A stretch of 64,000 nucleotides of DNA, taken from Rhabdornis inornatus (taxonomy: Eukaryota > Chordata > Aves > Passeriformes > Rhabdornithidae). The stretch covers positions 536,999 through 600,998 of the forward strand of contig VWZS01004810.1 in NCBI GenBank assembly GCA_013397075.1, read 5' to 3'. Under the pieces are notes generated by a model. It was not told the DNA's origin. It was given only the letters and a program-made list of their open reading frames with translations, and did no database searches. Positions 21,209-34,400 of the stretch are shown here, piece by piece. Position 1 is the first letter of the stretch; each line of letters opens with the position of its first letter. The position numbers and the translations under genes are program-made.

Positions 21209-23467
21209 GTATTGCCTAAATGCACCCTCTGCCTTTCGAGGGGCTGGGCCACCCCAGGCTGCAGCAGTGGCCACCTTTGGCATTGTGTGGCCACCACCTT
21301 GGGGATTGTGTGGCATCAGCCTCGCTGCAGCTCCTCCCCCTAAGATGCAACCTTCAAGCCTCCTTGACTTGGTATTTCTAGAAAACAGAATTTTCCCAGA
21401 AGCTGGGCTTTTCTCCTCAAAGCAAAGAACCCCCGTCTTGTGAGGGCAAGAGCACACATCCAAAACCAAACCAGTCCAAACCCAAATCTTTGCAGCTCCA
21501 CTGATTACAGCGGGGGCCCTGCTGAGCCCACCAAGCCCTGACTTTTGCAGGGCACGTGGCTGGGGAGCCTCTCAGAAGCCTGGCTTGGCTCCATCCCCAG
21601 GGATCAGTCAAGGCTGAGGGCAACAGGGTTTGGCTCAGGAGACCACAGTGATGTGGTGTCAATTAAAGGTTTTATTAGCACGGGCTTGTGTGGTGACTGC
21701 ATCAGTCACCAGTGCCAATAAACCCTTCACACCACACCACTCACTGCTCTAGAGATGCCATATCACTCTTGTATAAAATACTTCATAAAGAGGTTTGAAT
21801 TTTTCTGCTCTCTTTTTTCCCCTTGTACTTTCAGGCTGTAAACCCAGGCTGGGTTTAACAGTCAAGAGCTCAGCTGAGCAGAGCTGGCTGGGACAGGGAA
21901 ACCATCCTCACCTTTTCACTTGTTCCATGGTCTTAAAAAATCTTTCTTAGCTGGGAAAGCATGAAATGGAGTAAAATTATGCAATGTGTAGAATATGGCA
22001 TCCAAAGCGATCCTGCAATTTCTCCTGAGCCCCATGGCAAACACAAGACTCAGGGTTTGGGGTTGGTATTTTGGAAAGTTTTCACAGAATAAGGCAAAGG
22101 GTGCTCTGGAAGACTTAGATTTTCAGTCTATTTTAACTGAAGACTCCAAAGGACATGTTTGAACACAAGGACAGGTAGAAGGAGGAGGACTCATCTCCAG
22201 CAGTGATGGGAACTGCTTTCAAAACAGGGAATCACACCAAAACAACCCCAAACCCAGCCCAGTGCTGGGGGCACATGGTCCAGCTCACAGCTCTCCTCAG
22301 TGGGCACTTAATTTCTGGAGAATCTGGGCGTGAGGAACCCAAAACTCAGTATAAGGTCAGAGCAAATCTGGCTTGTTCTTGAGGGATGAGGAATGAATTG
22401 ACTTTAGGACAAAATATGTTCATTTCAGCTCAAACCTCAGCCAGGATGGTTTTCTGTTGATGTGGGAAAAGATTAACATTTGTTCACTCCTGAATCTCTA
22501 GGAAAGGGGAAGCTGCACAGGGCTGGCAGTGCAGATGTATCCTTTCCAAACACTCAGTTTTAAAACACTTCCTTTTTGTAACCTTGAACTACCACTCCTA
22601 GTGTGTTGTTTTAACACTTCTTTTTCTTTTTTTTTCCTTTGTCCCTTCAGGAGCTGACACAGTTGAGAGAGCAGAGAAATTAAACTGTGCAGGGTTGCTT
22701 CCTGCATTGATAGACTCAGATTCTCATTCATGCAGACCTAGGAAAAAAAATGTTTAAAAAATCACTGGGATCTCTCTTTGCTCAGAAATCTGTATTCCAT
22801 TAACTCTGACATAAGGCACAAAGCAAACCAAGAGCAAGAGAAACTCACCCCAGTGGGTGGCTGGAAAACAGAGGCAGAGCCCATTAGCATTCTGTGTGTG
22901 CAGGGAACAGAGGGCTCGGGCACACAAAAAGTGATCCTGATGGAAGGAACAGCTAATCCCTCCTTGTAGCAGCAGTATGAGCCTGTGGCCAAGAGAGTCT
23001 GCATGGATTTGGTAGCAGAGATAAGAGGGAGCCAAACTCCAGTGAGCATCCCCTTCCTGCAGCTGATTAGCAGCTCCACTCCAAGCTGGAGAACACACAC
23101 AGCACACTTGGAAAACTCAGAGTGGAGAGCACCCTGACAGCAACACCATGTACAGACACCTGGGACAGAGCTGGGCAGCAGGGAAGTCACAATAATCCCA
23201 ATTTCAGGGACTTGGGATTGGTTCTGTTCTTCAATGGGCAGACACAGGAGGAAAGAGGAGCCAGGTCCATCCCTACCTGGTGAAGAATTGCAGGAGCACC
23301 TCAGGAACCTTCCAGCAAATCCTGCTCCATCCTAAATCCCAGCCACACTGGCCCTGGCAGCTGCCTGTGCTGGATTCTAGTTTTAAATAATTTGAAAGCT
23401 AAGGCTTTAAAGGTACCAGCTTGCATAAGTGCAGGTGAGTTGTTCATATACATTTATTTTTCAGAGA
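21209..23467. other. Intergenic sequence without recognised gene
   Basis: This 2.2-kb stretch has a perfect 9-bp hairpin at 21691-21711 (TGGTGACTG, loop CAT, CAGTCACCA), flanked on both sides by AATAAA-like hexamers. Otherwise it holds only short open frames. The hairpin region could be part of a decayed LTR, but no boundaries are visible. Confidence 0.45.
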
Positions 23468-23622
23468 ATCTGTGGCTGCCCCTGGATCCCTGGAGGTGTC
23501 CAAAACCAGGCTGGACAGAGCTTGGAGCACTTTGGGGTAGGGGAAGATGTCCCTGCCCATGGCTGGGGCTGGAATGGGATGAGCTTTAAGGTCCTTCCAA
23601 CCCAGACTACTCTGTGATTAAT
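23468..23622 (+). mobile_element. CR1 LINE 3' end, short fragment
   Basis: This is sense-orientation CR1 tail beginning GAATCTGTGGCTGCCCCTGG and continuing GGAGGTGTCCAAAACCAGGC, GATGTCCCTGCCCATGG and GCTTTAAGGTCCTTCCAACC, ending near CTCTGTGATTAATG. It is about 155 bp, 5'-truncated and noncoding. Confidence 0.85.
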
Positions 23623-26600
23623 GAAAATATATTTAGGACATCTCTGTCAAACTGGGATAAAATCCAGAAAAGCCATTCAGATGTGTGTCCATACAGGTAG
23701 GGACTTATCAGCCTGTTTCCTAAAAGCATTTGCCTGCAAAAGATCCTCTGAAAATGAGCATTTCAGAGAACAGGCCCTGCAGAACAAACCTTCCCTGCCA
23801 ACAAATCCCCTTCATGCACAGCACTCGGGCCTGTGGCACTTCAAGGGAATTCTGCACAGGGTGAATTTCACCGGGAGAGAAAGGAGGGAGAAATATTCCA
23901 AATCCCAGAAAGGCTCCCTCAGCCCCAGCAGCCCTTGTGGGAACCCTGTCAGAGCCCAGCCAAAAAGTAAAACCCTCACAGGAGCCAAATGGCACCGTTT
24001 GCAATGGTCCCCACAGGCAGAGGTGATTATGTGATGCAGGCATGGATCCTTCCAGCTGGAGGTATTTTAAACACACAGGAAATAATGTCAGAATCATAGG
24101 ACTGCAATCTTTAAATTATATTCAAAAAAGATGCTCAAAGCATATATCATTGAATTATGAACAGCTTTGGCAGCTTTATTGATGATGTTGAATCTGGTTG
24201 ACAGATGCATTTACACTGCATAAGCATTCGAGATGCAAGAGTAATTGCTTATTAGTCTTGTTGTGAGGCAAAACACCAGATTGAAATAAATAGGAGCTCA
24301 TGAACACAATTTTGCTGCCTCTTTGATTATTTTTTCAAGCTAACCATCTGCTAAGCATCTGGGATTCTTAGTATCCAAGATCCATAGCCCCCACACAGGT
24401 GGGAATTAAAAAATACAAATAGAAGGAGCTTAAAAACCCAAACAAACTATAACATGAAATTGTCCAAAATGACTGGGGAGGTTCTTTCATGGCTTGAATA
24501 CAAATGTGGGGAGTTGGGTTCTTACAGGACACATGGAGCAGATGCACAGCCAAGGGACTCTGTCCACTGGTGCCCCTCAGCTCGGGCCAAGCCCAAAAAA
24601 TGCTCTGTAGTGACCCCAGGGAGGGGTGTGGGGACCCCAGAGATAACTCAGCAGGACACTCAGCACAGGGACCTTCTCCACAAATGAGACACAGTGGGAC
24701 AATCCCAGTTCCCTTGAGGCCTCCAGGGAAACTTCCAGGACTCTCTGGGGTTTTGCTTGCAAGATTTTTGTAAGACTTCAATTTCTCTGTCCCTTGCTAC
24801 TAGGTTTTTAAACCTTCATCAAAATGTAAAGAAAACACAAACGTGGAAAGAGAGAAAGCAAACACAGGGATGAGGAAAAGAAACAACATAGAAAAGAGGA
24901 AAAAAAACCCAAAATAAAGAAAAATGCTGCCAGTGAGGGAGGGGCTGCTGTGCCTCCTCAGCACTTTGCTCCAGTGGTCCCTTTCCTGTGCCAGGAGTGC
25001 TGGGTGCCCACCCACCATCCATGGGGACAGATCCAGCCCTTCCCCCTCTGCCCATCCCTGATCTCTGCCCCTCAGATTCCCCACAGGGTCTGTGTCAGCT
25101 CTGCCACCAGCACAGGCCAAGGACAAATCTCCATGAGGACAAAGCCAGGAGCCAGAATGAAGTTTGCTGCAGGGTTTATTGCAGCCTGTGGGATGGCAGC
25201 TTTGATAAGAACATAAAATTGATATTTGAATTTTCCCCAGCTGCCACTGCACTTGGTGCTGAGAACACGAGTTAATAAAAACAGCCAGTTAAATAACTGT
25301 CAAACTCAGGCAAATACCCATAAAGCAAATGTTCTTTTAAAAAAGCAAATTAGACATGCGTTTTCCTCCATGAAAAAGGGCAATTAGAGAAGCTTTATAA
25401 CTAATATTTGGTTTTGGTTCTAAAATATTAAGGATCTTTCCTAAGCACAGCACAGTGAAGGGTTTCAATTAATCTCCTTTGAACACACACATTCAGGTGG
25501 TTAAAAAGGAAAAAAAAGAAGAAAGAATGATTTGTGCATCAAGATCTGTCATCTCCAAAAAGCTGTAAACAGTATCTTAGAGAGCAGAGTTTGTGTGACA
25601 AATTTGAGATTAGGCGGATTCTGATCTAAAAATTAACTTGCTTATCAGAGAAATAATATTAGAGTAAAATAAATTAGAATCTCTACTGAAGACTCTAAAA
25701 GTAATTTTTAAAATTAATTAGAATCAAAAAGATGGATCTCAAAGGATAGGACAACTCTAATTTAGACAGACGGTAATTAATTCCTTATTTCAGAAATTCA
25801 TTAACAGGCTGTAAGAGCAAATCATTCCTTTGCTGGAGTTAAGCTCCAGAGGGAAAGATTCATCTGGAAAGGGGCTGTGGGAGCTCCTCTGGTGCTGGAG
25901 GGCAGGGGAGCCTCTCTGGCAGCAGTGGGCTAAGGGGGACCATGGGGTTTTATTTGGGGTGGGAGGTTTGACCCAAGCTGCTCCTGCTGCAAGCACAGAG
26001 GCTCAGCTGAACCACAGCCCTCACACGGCTCTGTGGATGGGGCAAACAAATCAAGCACTAAACACCGCTCCTGTTTGCCATTAAGGATGATGTGATGTGT
26101 CCCCTCTCCCTGTCTCTAGGGCAGCAGCTTCCCGACCTTCCACCTTCACCAAGCCCCTGGCAGACCCACCACAGCTCCTCAGCCCTGGTGTGGGGACAAA
26201 ACCCTAAAGATTTGGGGAATCTCGTCTTAAAATTCTGCCATGCAACAGCAGGGAGCTGATCTCAGAGCAGACATGTCCCCCCTTTTCCCCTGCTCCCACC
26301 TTGATCCAATGAACTTCTTCCAGAGCCCTAAAAACCCAAGAACCCCCCCACTTCCCAGGGCAGCATCCCCAAGGAAATCAGCTCAATCAGCTCCTGTGTG
26401 TTTCCCCTGGCACTGTGGATGTGCCTGCTGTGCTGCCATCCCCAGAGCATTCCCACCCTGCCACTCCACACCTTGGAGAGCCCAAAGCACAGCCCTGGTC
26501 CCTGCCAGCCCTGCCTGGCAGCTGGATCCCCTGATAACTTGGATAATCCTGGAGCTTATCCTTGGAGCTGGAGGGCTTGTCAAGGGGAGGATCAGCAATG

Positions 26601-27477
26601 CAGGAATCTGCAGCCTGTACCCAACTGGAGGGAAGCCCAAAACTAAATCCTTATCTGGAAAGAGCTGGGCTCTGGATCTGGATCCAAGGAGCATCCTGCT
26701 GGCCTTCCCATCTGCAGCCCCAGCCCCAGGGCTGAGCGAGGTGGCAGGGACAGAGCCATGGATGTGGATTTATTCCTTTGCACTGGGAGCTGCCACATGC
26801 CTGGTGACACTGGTGCTCCTGGGCTGGGCTGGTTTCCTGGCCTGGGAAGGTTTCTCCCGGGAGGAATCCTGGTGACCCGTGCAGGGATTGACAGACGGCT
26901 CCCGAGCTCTCCATCCAGGATGAAGGAGGCAGGAATAGAACAGGATTAGCTCCTGCTGGCTCCAAACCAGCCTCCCTCTAAGGGGAGAAGCAGTTTCCAG
27001 GGGGGCAGACAGGTGACCTGGCAGCAGGACTTCATCTGGGAGCAGGAAGGAGCCACACAGCCGGACACAGCAGGATCAGCTCAGCACCAGACCCTGCATT
27101 TTGCTCAATTCTCTTCTTAAGGGCACGTCCACTCCCTCTCACCACGGCTCTTTCAAGCCTGGTTTTATTTCACAGAAACTGCAGAGATAAGTGTCTGCAG
27201 TTTCTTTCTGCCTAAGTCACAAGTCAGCCTAAACATAATCTGTAGGAGAAGGGAGTTGCTCCGGGTTGAAGAGCACTCAGCTCTGAGCCCCAGGGGCCCC
27301 AGAAAACAAAGACAATTAGTTGCTACCTCTGAAAAATTAATTTAAGTGACAGACTGTGAAGCTGCCAAAAACTAACAAGCATGTGAAAACTGACTTAAAA
27401 AAAAATTACAGCAGTCTACTTTTCTTTTTTTTTTCTTTCAGAAAGAGCCATTGCTACCTTGAAAGTCATTGCTCAAA
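23623..27477. other. Gene desert segment
   Basis: This is about 3.9 kb with no recognised gene or repeat. The longest open frame (plus strand, 26240-26875, 211 codons) has a proline-rich start and a hydrophobic stretch near its end. It resembles no protein I know and lies in GC-rich sequence where chance frames are common. The AT-rich part at 25260-25800 is free of obvious repeats. Confidence 0.5.
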
Positions 27478-27580
27478 GAAAAAAAAACAAAACAACAAAA
27501 CAACCAAAAAAAATCCACACAACAACAAACCAAAACCAAAAACAAGCCCCAAACTACTGATTAAAAAAAAAGGAAAGTCA
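27478..27580. repeat. A-rich (AAAC/AACA)n low-complexity tract
   Basis: The plus strand is nearly all A and C for about 80 bases, with AACAAAAC- and CAACAAAC-like units, and ends in a run of A's. It is similar in kind to the tract at 17.36 kb but has no longer shared sequence. It is an ordinary simple repeat. Confidence 0.8.
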
Positions 27581-30500
27581 AGAAAAGATCCCTTTTCCCC
27601 CATATTTTGTCTCTGAAGTTTCCTGGGATGTTTTATCTGGAGGCAGGCACACTGGCACAGACTGGTGAGGATGTAAAATTGATACAAAGCATGAAAATGA
27701 GAAAGTTTTGGGGACAGGTGGGATGCTCCCATCTGCAAGGAGCAAGGTCTGTGTGCTGGGTAACTTCTTTTCCTTTCCAGTGGCATTATCAGGTAAAAAA
27801 CTCCCATTATCTTCCTGACAAACCTTGCACGAGTAGCTTTAGCAAGCCAGAGCTGCAGGAGCTGCACTGGTGCAGCCGTGGGGCTGCTCACAGTGAAGTC
27901 TTTCTGCAGGGCAAGCCAGAGCTGGGTCACATCTCAGAAACCCCACAGCTGCTCCCACGGCCTGGGCCCTTCCACAGCTCCCAGGAGCCCCACAGAACAC
28001 GCTCCAGCAGGCAGAGGTGGATGGAGCAGCAGCTGAGACTCCAGGGGAGGTTTCCAGAAGAACTGAGAGAGGGCTTGGGTTCTGCTGTCTCAGGTGCCAG
28101 AGACACTCAGGACATTGTGTGACACTGACAGGGCGGGAGGTCACCCCTCCACCATGCCAGCTGCAGCAGAGCCATTTATATCCATTATATATGTGTATAA
28201 AATACACCTCCATCTGTCTGACAATGTGCTTTAAACAAGATCTGTGCCACAGATTCAGAGTTTTGATAGATTTAACTTTTGACCTCTCCCAATGCCCCCC
28301 CCCGGCCTCTGTGGCATCTCAGCACCTGATGCACTGAGGTTTGGGGCTGCTTTCCTCCTCTTCCTCCTCCCACCAGTTTATTCACTCAGTTTTCTCCCTA
28401 ACAAGCCCTTGAAGGTGCTGTTGTGGGCAGCTGCTTTCACAGCCCAGTGAATCCAACACTGCCTGGTGCCATGTTATCTCATTCACTGACTATGACAAAT
28501 GCCTGGCACTTGTTTGATTTCTGTCATTATAACCCAAGGATATTAAATTTACATCAACCTGACAATGAGAGCAGGGCTGAGGACATGAAATGCTGCCTCC
28601 AGGGAGAGGAGAGCACTTGGAATGCACAATGTGGGTGTGGGGTTCTGCTTTTCCTCTTCACCATCTCCCAGGCTGAGCACAAACAGTTTGGTTTTTCCTG
28701 GAGAGCAGACCTGGAGGTGTGGACAGAGGATGTAGAAGGGATGGTGCTGGGGATGCCTCTCTCTCTCTCAGGTACCTTTCAAGCCTGCATGTCCCAAAGT
28801 CCAAGGCACCATCCCCTGGCCAGCTCCACACCACATCCCTGGGGACCAAAGGCACATCTGGACTCTGCCCCTCACCTCCTTTCTTGTAATGGTGGTGGTG
28901 GTGTTTTGCACCACTTAATTAGTGGTTTGTCTGGAGCCTTTTCTGTCTTGACTCAGAGCCAGGATTAAAAAACACAAAGGAAATGGATTTTTTTGTGTTT
29001 GGGCTTGGTTGTTTGTTCAATTTTATCGTAAGTACAGAAAGTTCAGCAACACTCCTAGTCTCCTGCTAGAAGCGAGCAAAGTGGAGCCAAATCCAGCTGC
29101 TACAAGGTCTCTTAAAGCTAAACAGTCCAACAGAGAAATAACACCTATATTATTTATACTTTTAACCCAAAAACCAAATTCCTGTGACCCTCAGCGCAGC
29201 ACTGACTGTGCAACCAGAAACTACTGCCTGAAACCATGAAGAAGAAGGAAGACGACCAGTGAAAAGGACACCACTCAAAATCCTCCATCTTGTCCTATAC
29301 CTATTGCTATATTAAAACCCCTCACATTTAGAACCTTTCACCATGTGAAATCAAACACTTCTGTTTAACTACACACCCATCATTTTAACCCCATCACTCA
29401 AATTTGGAAGCCTTGCCCAAGGCCTCAGGTCAAAAGCAGTGTTCCCCTGGGGGTCAGTGCCAGAAAGCACAGAAAGCTCAAAATCCCCAGGTTTCTGGGA
29501 TCCAACACTTTCCCATCTCTGTGACTCCCTGGCCAGCTCCCCACTGGGGCCAAGCCTCTGTCCCAGCACCAGGCACTGCAGGTGCTTGGTTCCTCTCCAC
29601 CATGGGCACATCCAGCACTCCCTGCTCCCTTCACAGCCCCCAGCTGCCTCCTCATCCTCAGGAGACCCCTGCATCTCTGCATTGACTCCAAAAAGCAGTT
29701 CCACTGCGATGTAAGCTCATTATCTCACCAAAGAGCGTGCTCAGTGTCTCTTATCCCATTGACAAATAGGCAGAACTTCCATTCTTTTCACCTACCAGAA
29801 AGTTTTTTTTTGTGTGTGTGTGTTTACAGCTTTGTTACCCAAATACCTCCCTCCCACCCACATTTCCCTGATTGTTGATAAACACAAAAAATCCATTCCC
29901 CTCCTAGCAAGGGGAACAGGGAATCTTTTATCCTCCCCTGATAAACAGTAATAAGCTTCTTATCCTCTTACCAAAAACCGAGAGCGTTGCAAATCCTGTA
30001 TCAGGCACACTAGGGTTAGGGTTGTTTGCATTACGTGGAGGGATTTTGTAAAGTGGCAAATAAAAGGAATATCATTTTGTTCTTTTATCTGAAGCTTCCT
30101 TCTAGGAGGGAAGGCAGAGCTGTTTAGAAGTACATTTAATTGGGTATTATTCAGTATCAGGTTGAGGCAAGTTCTCCTGTCTCCCACAAAGAACTTCTGC
30201 ACTAATTTGTTCCTACTCGTGGATGAAAGGTCATTGTGCTGACTAGGAGTTAAGTAAACAAAATTAGCATCTGATTTAAGAGATTTCTTATTCCCTCTGG
30301 TGTAAATTAGTGTAAAAATTAGCAAGACTTTCCGTTGCTTCTGTTTTCTGCATTTGAAATGCATCAGTTGCCTGAATTTAATGGTGTGGATGCTTATTAT
30401 TTCTTTATCTATGGAAGTGCACACAGATGGGTGGGGAGATGGAAGAGGTTCAGCTTCAGCATCAAAGTCGTTCAAGGACAGCAAAAGTGACACAGAAGAG

Positions 30501-31365
30501 CTCCCAGCAGCTCTGACACCTGGACACTGAAGGAGCCACAAGAACCCACAGATGGGAAAACATTTTCGACAGGCAATGTGGGCTTTAGCTGTGAAATTCA
30601 GCACCACACAGAAAGCACCATTACTGCTGAAGATACAGCGAGCTTCAGGCAAAGACTTGATTTTTTTTTTTAATTGAAATAAAAAATAGCCTTTCAAGAG
30701 TTCTTTGAAATTTGAGAACTTTCTAGAGATCAGAAAAAAAAAAACCAAAACAGGCACTGCTTGGGATTATGGCAAAAAATCCCAACAAATGTGTTCCAGA
30801 AGCTGGTTCCTGATAAGCTGGTCACTAAAAACCCTTAAACTTCACCCAAAACATCTATTCTTGATTATTGTTGCCCTTTCTAACAAGTAACCTGATGGTA
30901 CTGAAGCTTTCCCTGATGAGCCTAACTTGGTACTGCACTCCTGAAAACACACAGGGACAAAAGGATGTAAAAGGTAAAAAAACATTGGAAAATAACCTCA
31001 TAGAAGGAAGGTGATGGAGGAATATTTTTCTATCTTGCTGGGCAAAGTGATCCTCCAAAGGAGGAGTTGGACTGGCAGGAAGGGAGCACCTGAACCATGG
31101 TATCTCCCAGCATAAATGTGGGAGAGATTTTTCTAACCACCACTTCTCTGGTGTAAAGACTCTCCCCAGAGTGCCACAGATTGCATTGCAGCTGCAGATG
31201 GGAGGGATGAAGGCATCTGTTGGATTGGAAGGCCAGAAAGGAGGGAGTTTTTTGGGAGTCTCTTTGACAGAAATCTTCAGCCATCCTGTAATAGGGGGAG
31301 GAGCTGGAACTTTGGGTTCCCAGAGATATAGAACATCTCTCCTAAGACATTCTTGCTTGGAAAAG
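27581..31365. other. Gene desert segment with the longest non-chance-excluded open frame on the minus strand
   Basis: No gene was recognised. The minus-strand open frame at 29960-30757 (265 codons) lies in AT-rich sequence where such length is less expected, but the peptide has no domain, signal or family resemblance and no splice context. A short (TG)n run lies at about 29811-29822 and a two-copy TTAGGG motif at 30011-30023. The rest is unremarkable. Confidence 0.45.
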
Positions 31366-31421
31366 AGGAAAAAAAATTAAAAAAAAAAAAAAGGAAAGAA
31401 AGAAAGAAAGAAAAAAAAAAT
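31366..31421. repeat. A-rich tract with (GAAA)n
   Basis: This is a poly(A)-rich tract with about four GAAA units, roughly 55 bp. It could be a retroposon tail, but no element body is recognisable upstream. Confidence 0.8.
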
Positions 31422-34400
31422 CAACCAACGTCCCCAAAACAGAATTGGCCTCAGATGTTGGCCAGAGATGCTGGAAATTTTGGATTTTTTTTCCACCTGC
31501 ACCTGATGCTCTGCAGAGAACCACTGGAGTCCCATTGCACTGACCCCAGAGAAAGGATTCTGCCTGCAGCCCAGCCCAGGAATGATGCTCTGACCTCACC
31601 ACAAACTTCCCCAAGGACAAACATTATGGGGGCAAAACCAGCTCTCCCAGAGAGCCTCTTGAGCTGAGGGTACACTGGTCTCTAGTGAGGGCCCACCATA
31701 ACATTCTTAATCTTACACACTGCAAATCTGGCTGTTGATTTTTCCACTGTGCAGTTCAAATATATTTCCACTTTAATTGGTAAAACTCACATCCCCAGAC
31801 CCCAAAGAGAGGTGTAGCATTTGCAACCAAGCTCATCATTTTGATTCTGCAATTGCTTGTTAAACCAAAAAGATGTGGAACTGAGAGCAATATGTTAAAC
31901 TTAATAACATGAATATTAATTCCCTGAAGAGTTATGGAATATATCCATTTCACCAGCTCAGGAAAGGTAACACTCCTCCAGCCCCATAAGAGAAAGGCAG
32001 GCACTGAATATTTTGCATTTCTCACTAATTCAGTTTGACACATGAGCTGGGTTTCTGGTTAAGAAGAGAGCAGATATTGCACTGGCCATGGAGGGCTGGC
32101 TGCTCCAGCAGAGGTTTGGGACATCCCAGTTTTGGCTGGGCACAGCAAGGAAGGGCCACTGATCCCTCAGAGACAGCCCCTCTGCTGGAATTCCCAATGT
32201 CAGAGCTGTCCAAAATCACACCCCCATGCTCTGAGTGCCCAGACCTGCCTTGTGTGTCCCCAGGTCCTTCTCTCCTGGGCTCCTGCCCTGCACGAGCACA
32301 CCAGTTCTTCCAGGAGAGCTCCACCAGGAACTTTTCCCTCTGATTGCAGAGGTCACATTTGGTGGGAACACCAATCTTTCCCAGTCTTTCCCATAGTATA
32401 AAAATGCCAGCTTCCTCAGAGACTTAAATAAACTCCCCAGGCCACGGGGCTCAGACACCTCTAGATGCAGCTGAGAGCTGAGCAGGAGTTTCAGGAAATA
32501 ACCTGAAGGATGTGGGATCTGCAGTCCTCCCAAACCATCCCTGAAGCATGTGTTCCTACATTGGACCCTACAGCCACAATCATCAATGAAATAATTTCAG
32601 GCACTGAAATATTAGAAAAACTCTCAAATTTGTCTCCTCCCATGGGGAGAGCAGTAACCTTGCAGCTGGAATATTTTCTCCTGTTTCCCAGCCCATGTTT
32701 GAATCTTTCAGCCCCCTCTGATGGGTCTGGCCTTGATCCCACTCCAAGCAAGGGCTTAGGGTCAGAGCTTTTCTCTTCTCCATTTTATTGCTCCTTGCAG
32801 TTCTTCAGCCAGAAGCAGTGCCAGAGAGGAGGACAAAAGTTCACAGCCTGCCACCAAAGGCACCTCTTGCCAGAAGGTCAGCAGCCCTTGCTGGGCAGAG
32901 ACAGTTTGTGACTGCTGTGGCCACGGTGCCTTCCAAAAGCAGTGAGGAAAAGCACAGGGGCAGAGATGAGCAGAAGAGCCATTAAGCATATGCTGGGCTC
33001 AAGCTCATAAACACATAAACAACAACAATTGCTGGTTAACCACAGGCGAGAACTTGCGAGGAGCCGCAGGTACCAGGCACAAATTGACAATAATGAGATT
33101 TAATGGGGTTGGTTTACAGTCTCGCTGGTTTGCATGTTTTATTATTTTCTGCAGAATTAGCCAGTAAAATAAAGTCTCTCTGCGCTTGCAAAGCTGTTGG
33201 GGTGGGAAAGTCCCAGATGTTGGAGGAGTCATCATCAATACACATCGCCAGGGACCAGGAGTGTTTTTCTGTTGTAGCACCTCAGGCAGTGTGAAAAGCA
33301 CAGTAACAAGGAGGAAATTTGGATTCAGCCCAGCTGACAAAAGTTCTAAAGTCCAAGGAAATAAGGTCAAACTTTAGTTTCCATTCAGATGGAAGGACCT
33401 TTTCACTGGAAAAATACAAGAGGTTCCATGCAGAGGGGTGTGTGGAACACAGTGAGTGTGTTTTCAGCATCGAAGTTGGAGCTTTGATTGCGTTAGAAAT
33501 GGAAACAAACAGAGCTCATTTGGAGGAAAACACAGCAACTTCCAGCTCAAGCTCCCTGCAGAGGCACAGGCAGCCCTCAGAGGCGCCACCCTGCCTGTGG
33601 CACAGGGAGCTGGGGATTTCTCAGGATGGAAGATAAGGGAACTCACCATGGGGCAGGAGTCAGTGCCACAGAAAATCATCACTGTTTGGTTTGTGCTCCT
33701 CAAACTGCAGCAGAGACTCTGAGCCAGAGAATGGGGCAGAACACACACAAACCCCAAAATGCAGAGGTAAGAACAGTGGGAAGGAGATGGAGGAGCAGTT
33801 CTCAGCAGAGCCCCTTTAGGAGATGTCCAGCTCAGTTCCTGTTTCATCAGTACCTGTTGGGCAGCTTTACTACCTGGGTGCCCCTGGAAGCAGAAGGAAA
33901 TGATGTCACAGCTTACCTGGTTCCACGAACCAAGGCCAGGTTTCAGGTAGGTCCTTGCTCCAGGCCAACCCCAATAACCATTAAATGGAGGAGGAGCCCC
34001 TCTCCCACAGCTAAATAACCTTTTCCCCACCTCCCCCTCTGACTGCTCTGCCCTTTGCTGCCTGATTGCCCCCAGGAACCTCACACAGCACCGTGTGGGG
34101 AATTAATTACATCCTCCTTAAAGACTGCTGATTAACATTTCCATCACATGCTAACGAGACACTTCCTGGCTTCAATCTGCTTTCCTTCATTATGGCTTTC
34201 TGGAGACAAACTTTATGTGTTTATGAGAAGCACTAAATGCACAATGGTCTGACTGCAATTTATTGCTGTCCTGGCTCTGGGGTGTTTGTGTAAAGACTCA
34301 GTATATTGCAGTATGAAATCTGGAATGGGATCCCTAGAGCACACAGCTGTTCCTTAGGTCACTTTGGAGGTTTCCATCACTGGAAAAAACAGCAACCAAG

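Noticed and set aside
21640..21790. Minus-strand LTR end with AATAAA and hairpin
   Set aside because: No TG/CA boundaries, TATA box or second copy could be identified; kept only as a low-interest hairpin.
26240..26875. A 211-codon plus-strand open frame with a hydrophobic segment near its end
   Set aside because: It lies in GC-rich DNA where chance frames are frequent. No splice or promoter context and no recognisable family.
30011..30023. Interstitial telomeric repeat
   Set aside because: Only two TTAGGG units are present, which is expected by chance.
33464..34084. A 206-codon minus-strand open frame
   Set aside because: No recognisable motif, and overlapping frames of similar quality on the other strand.
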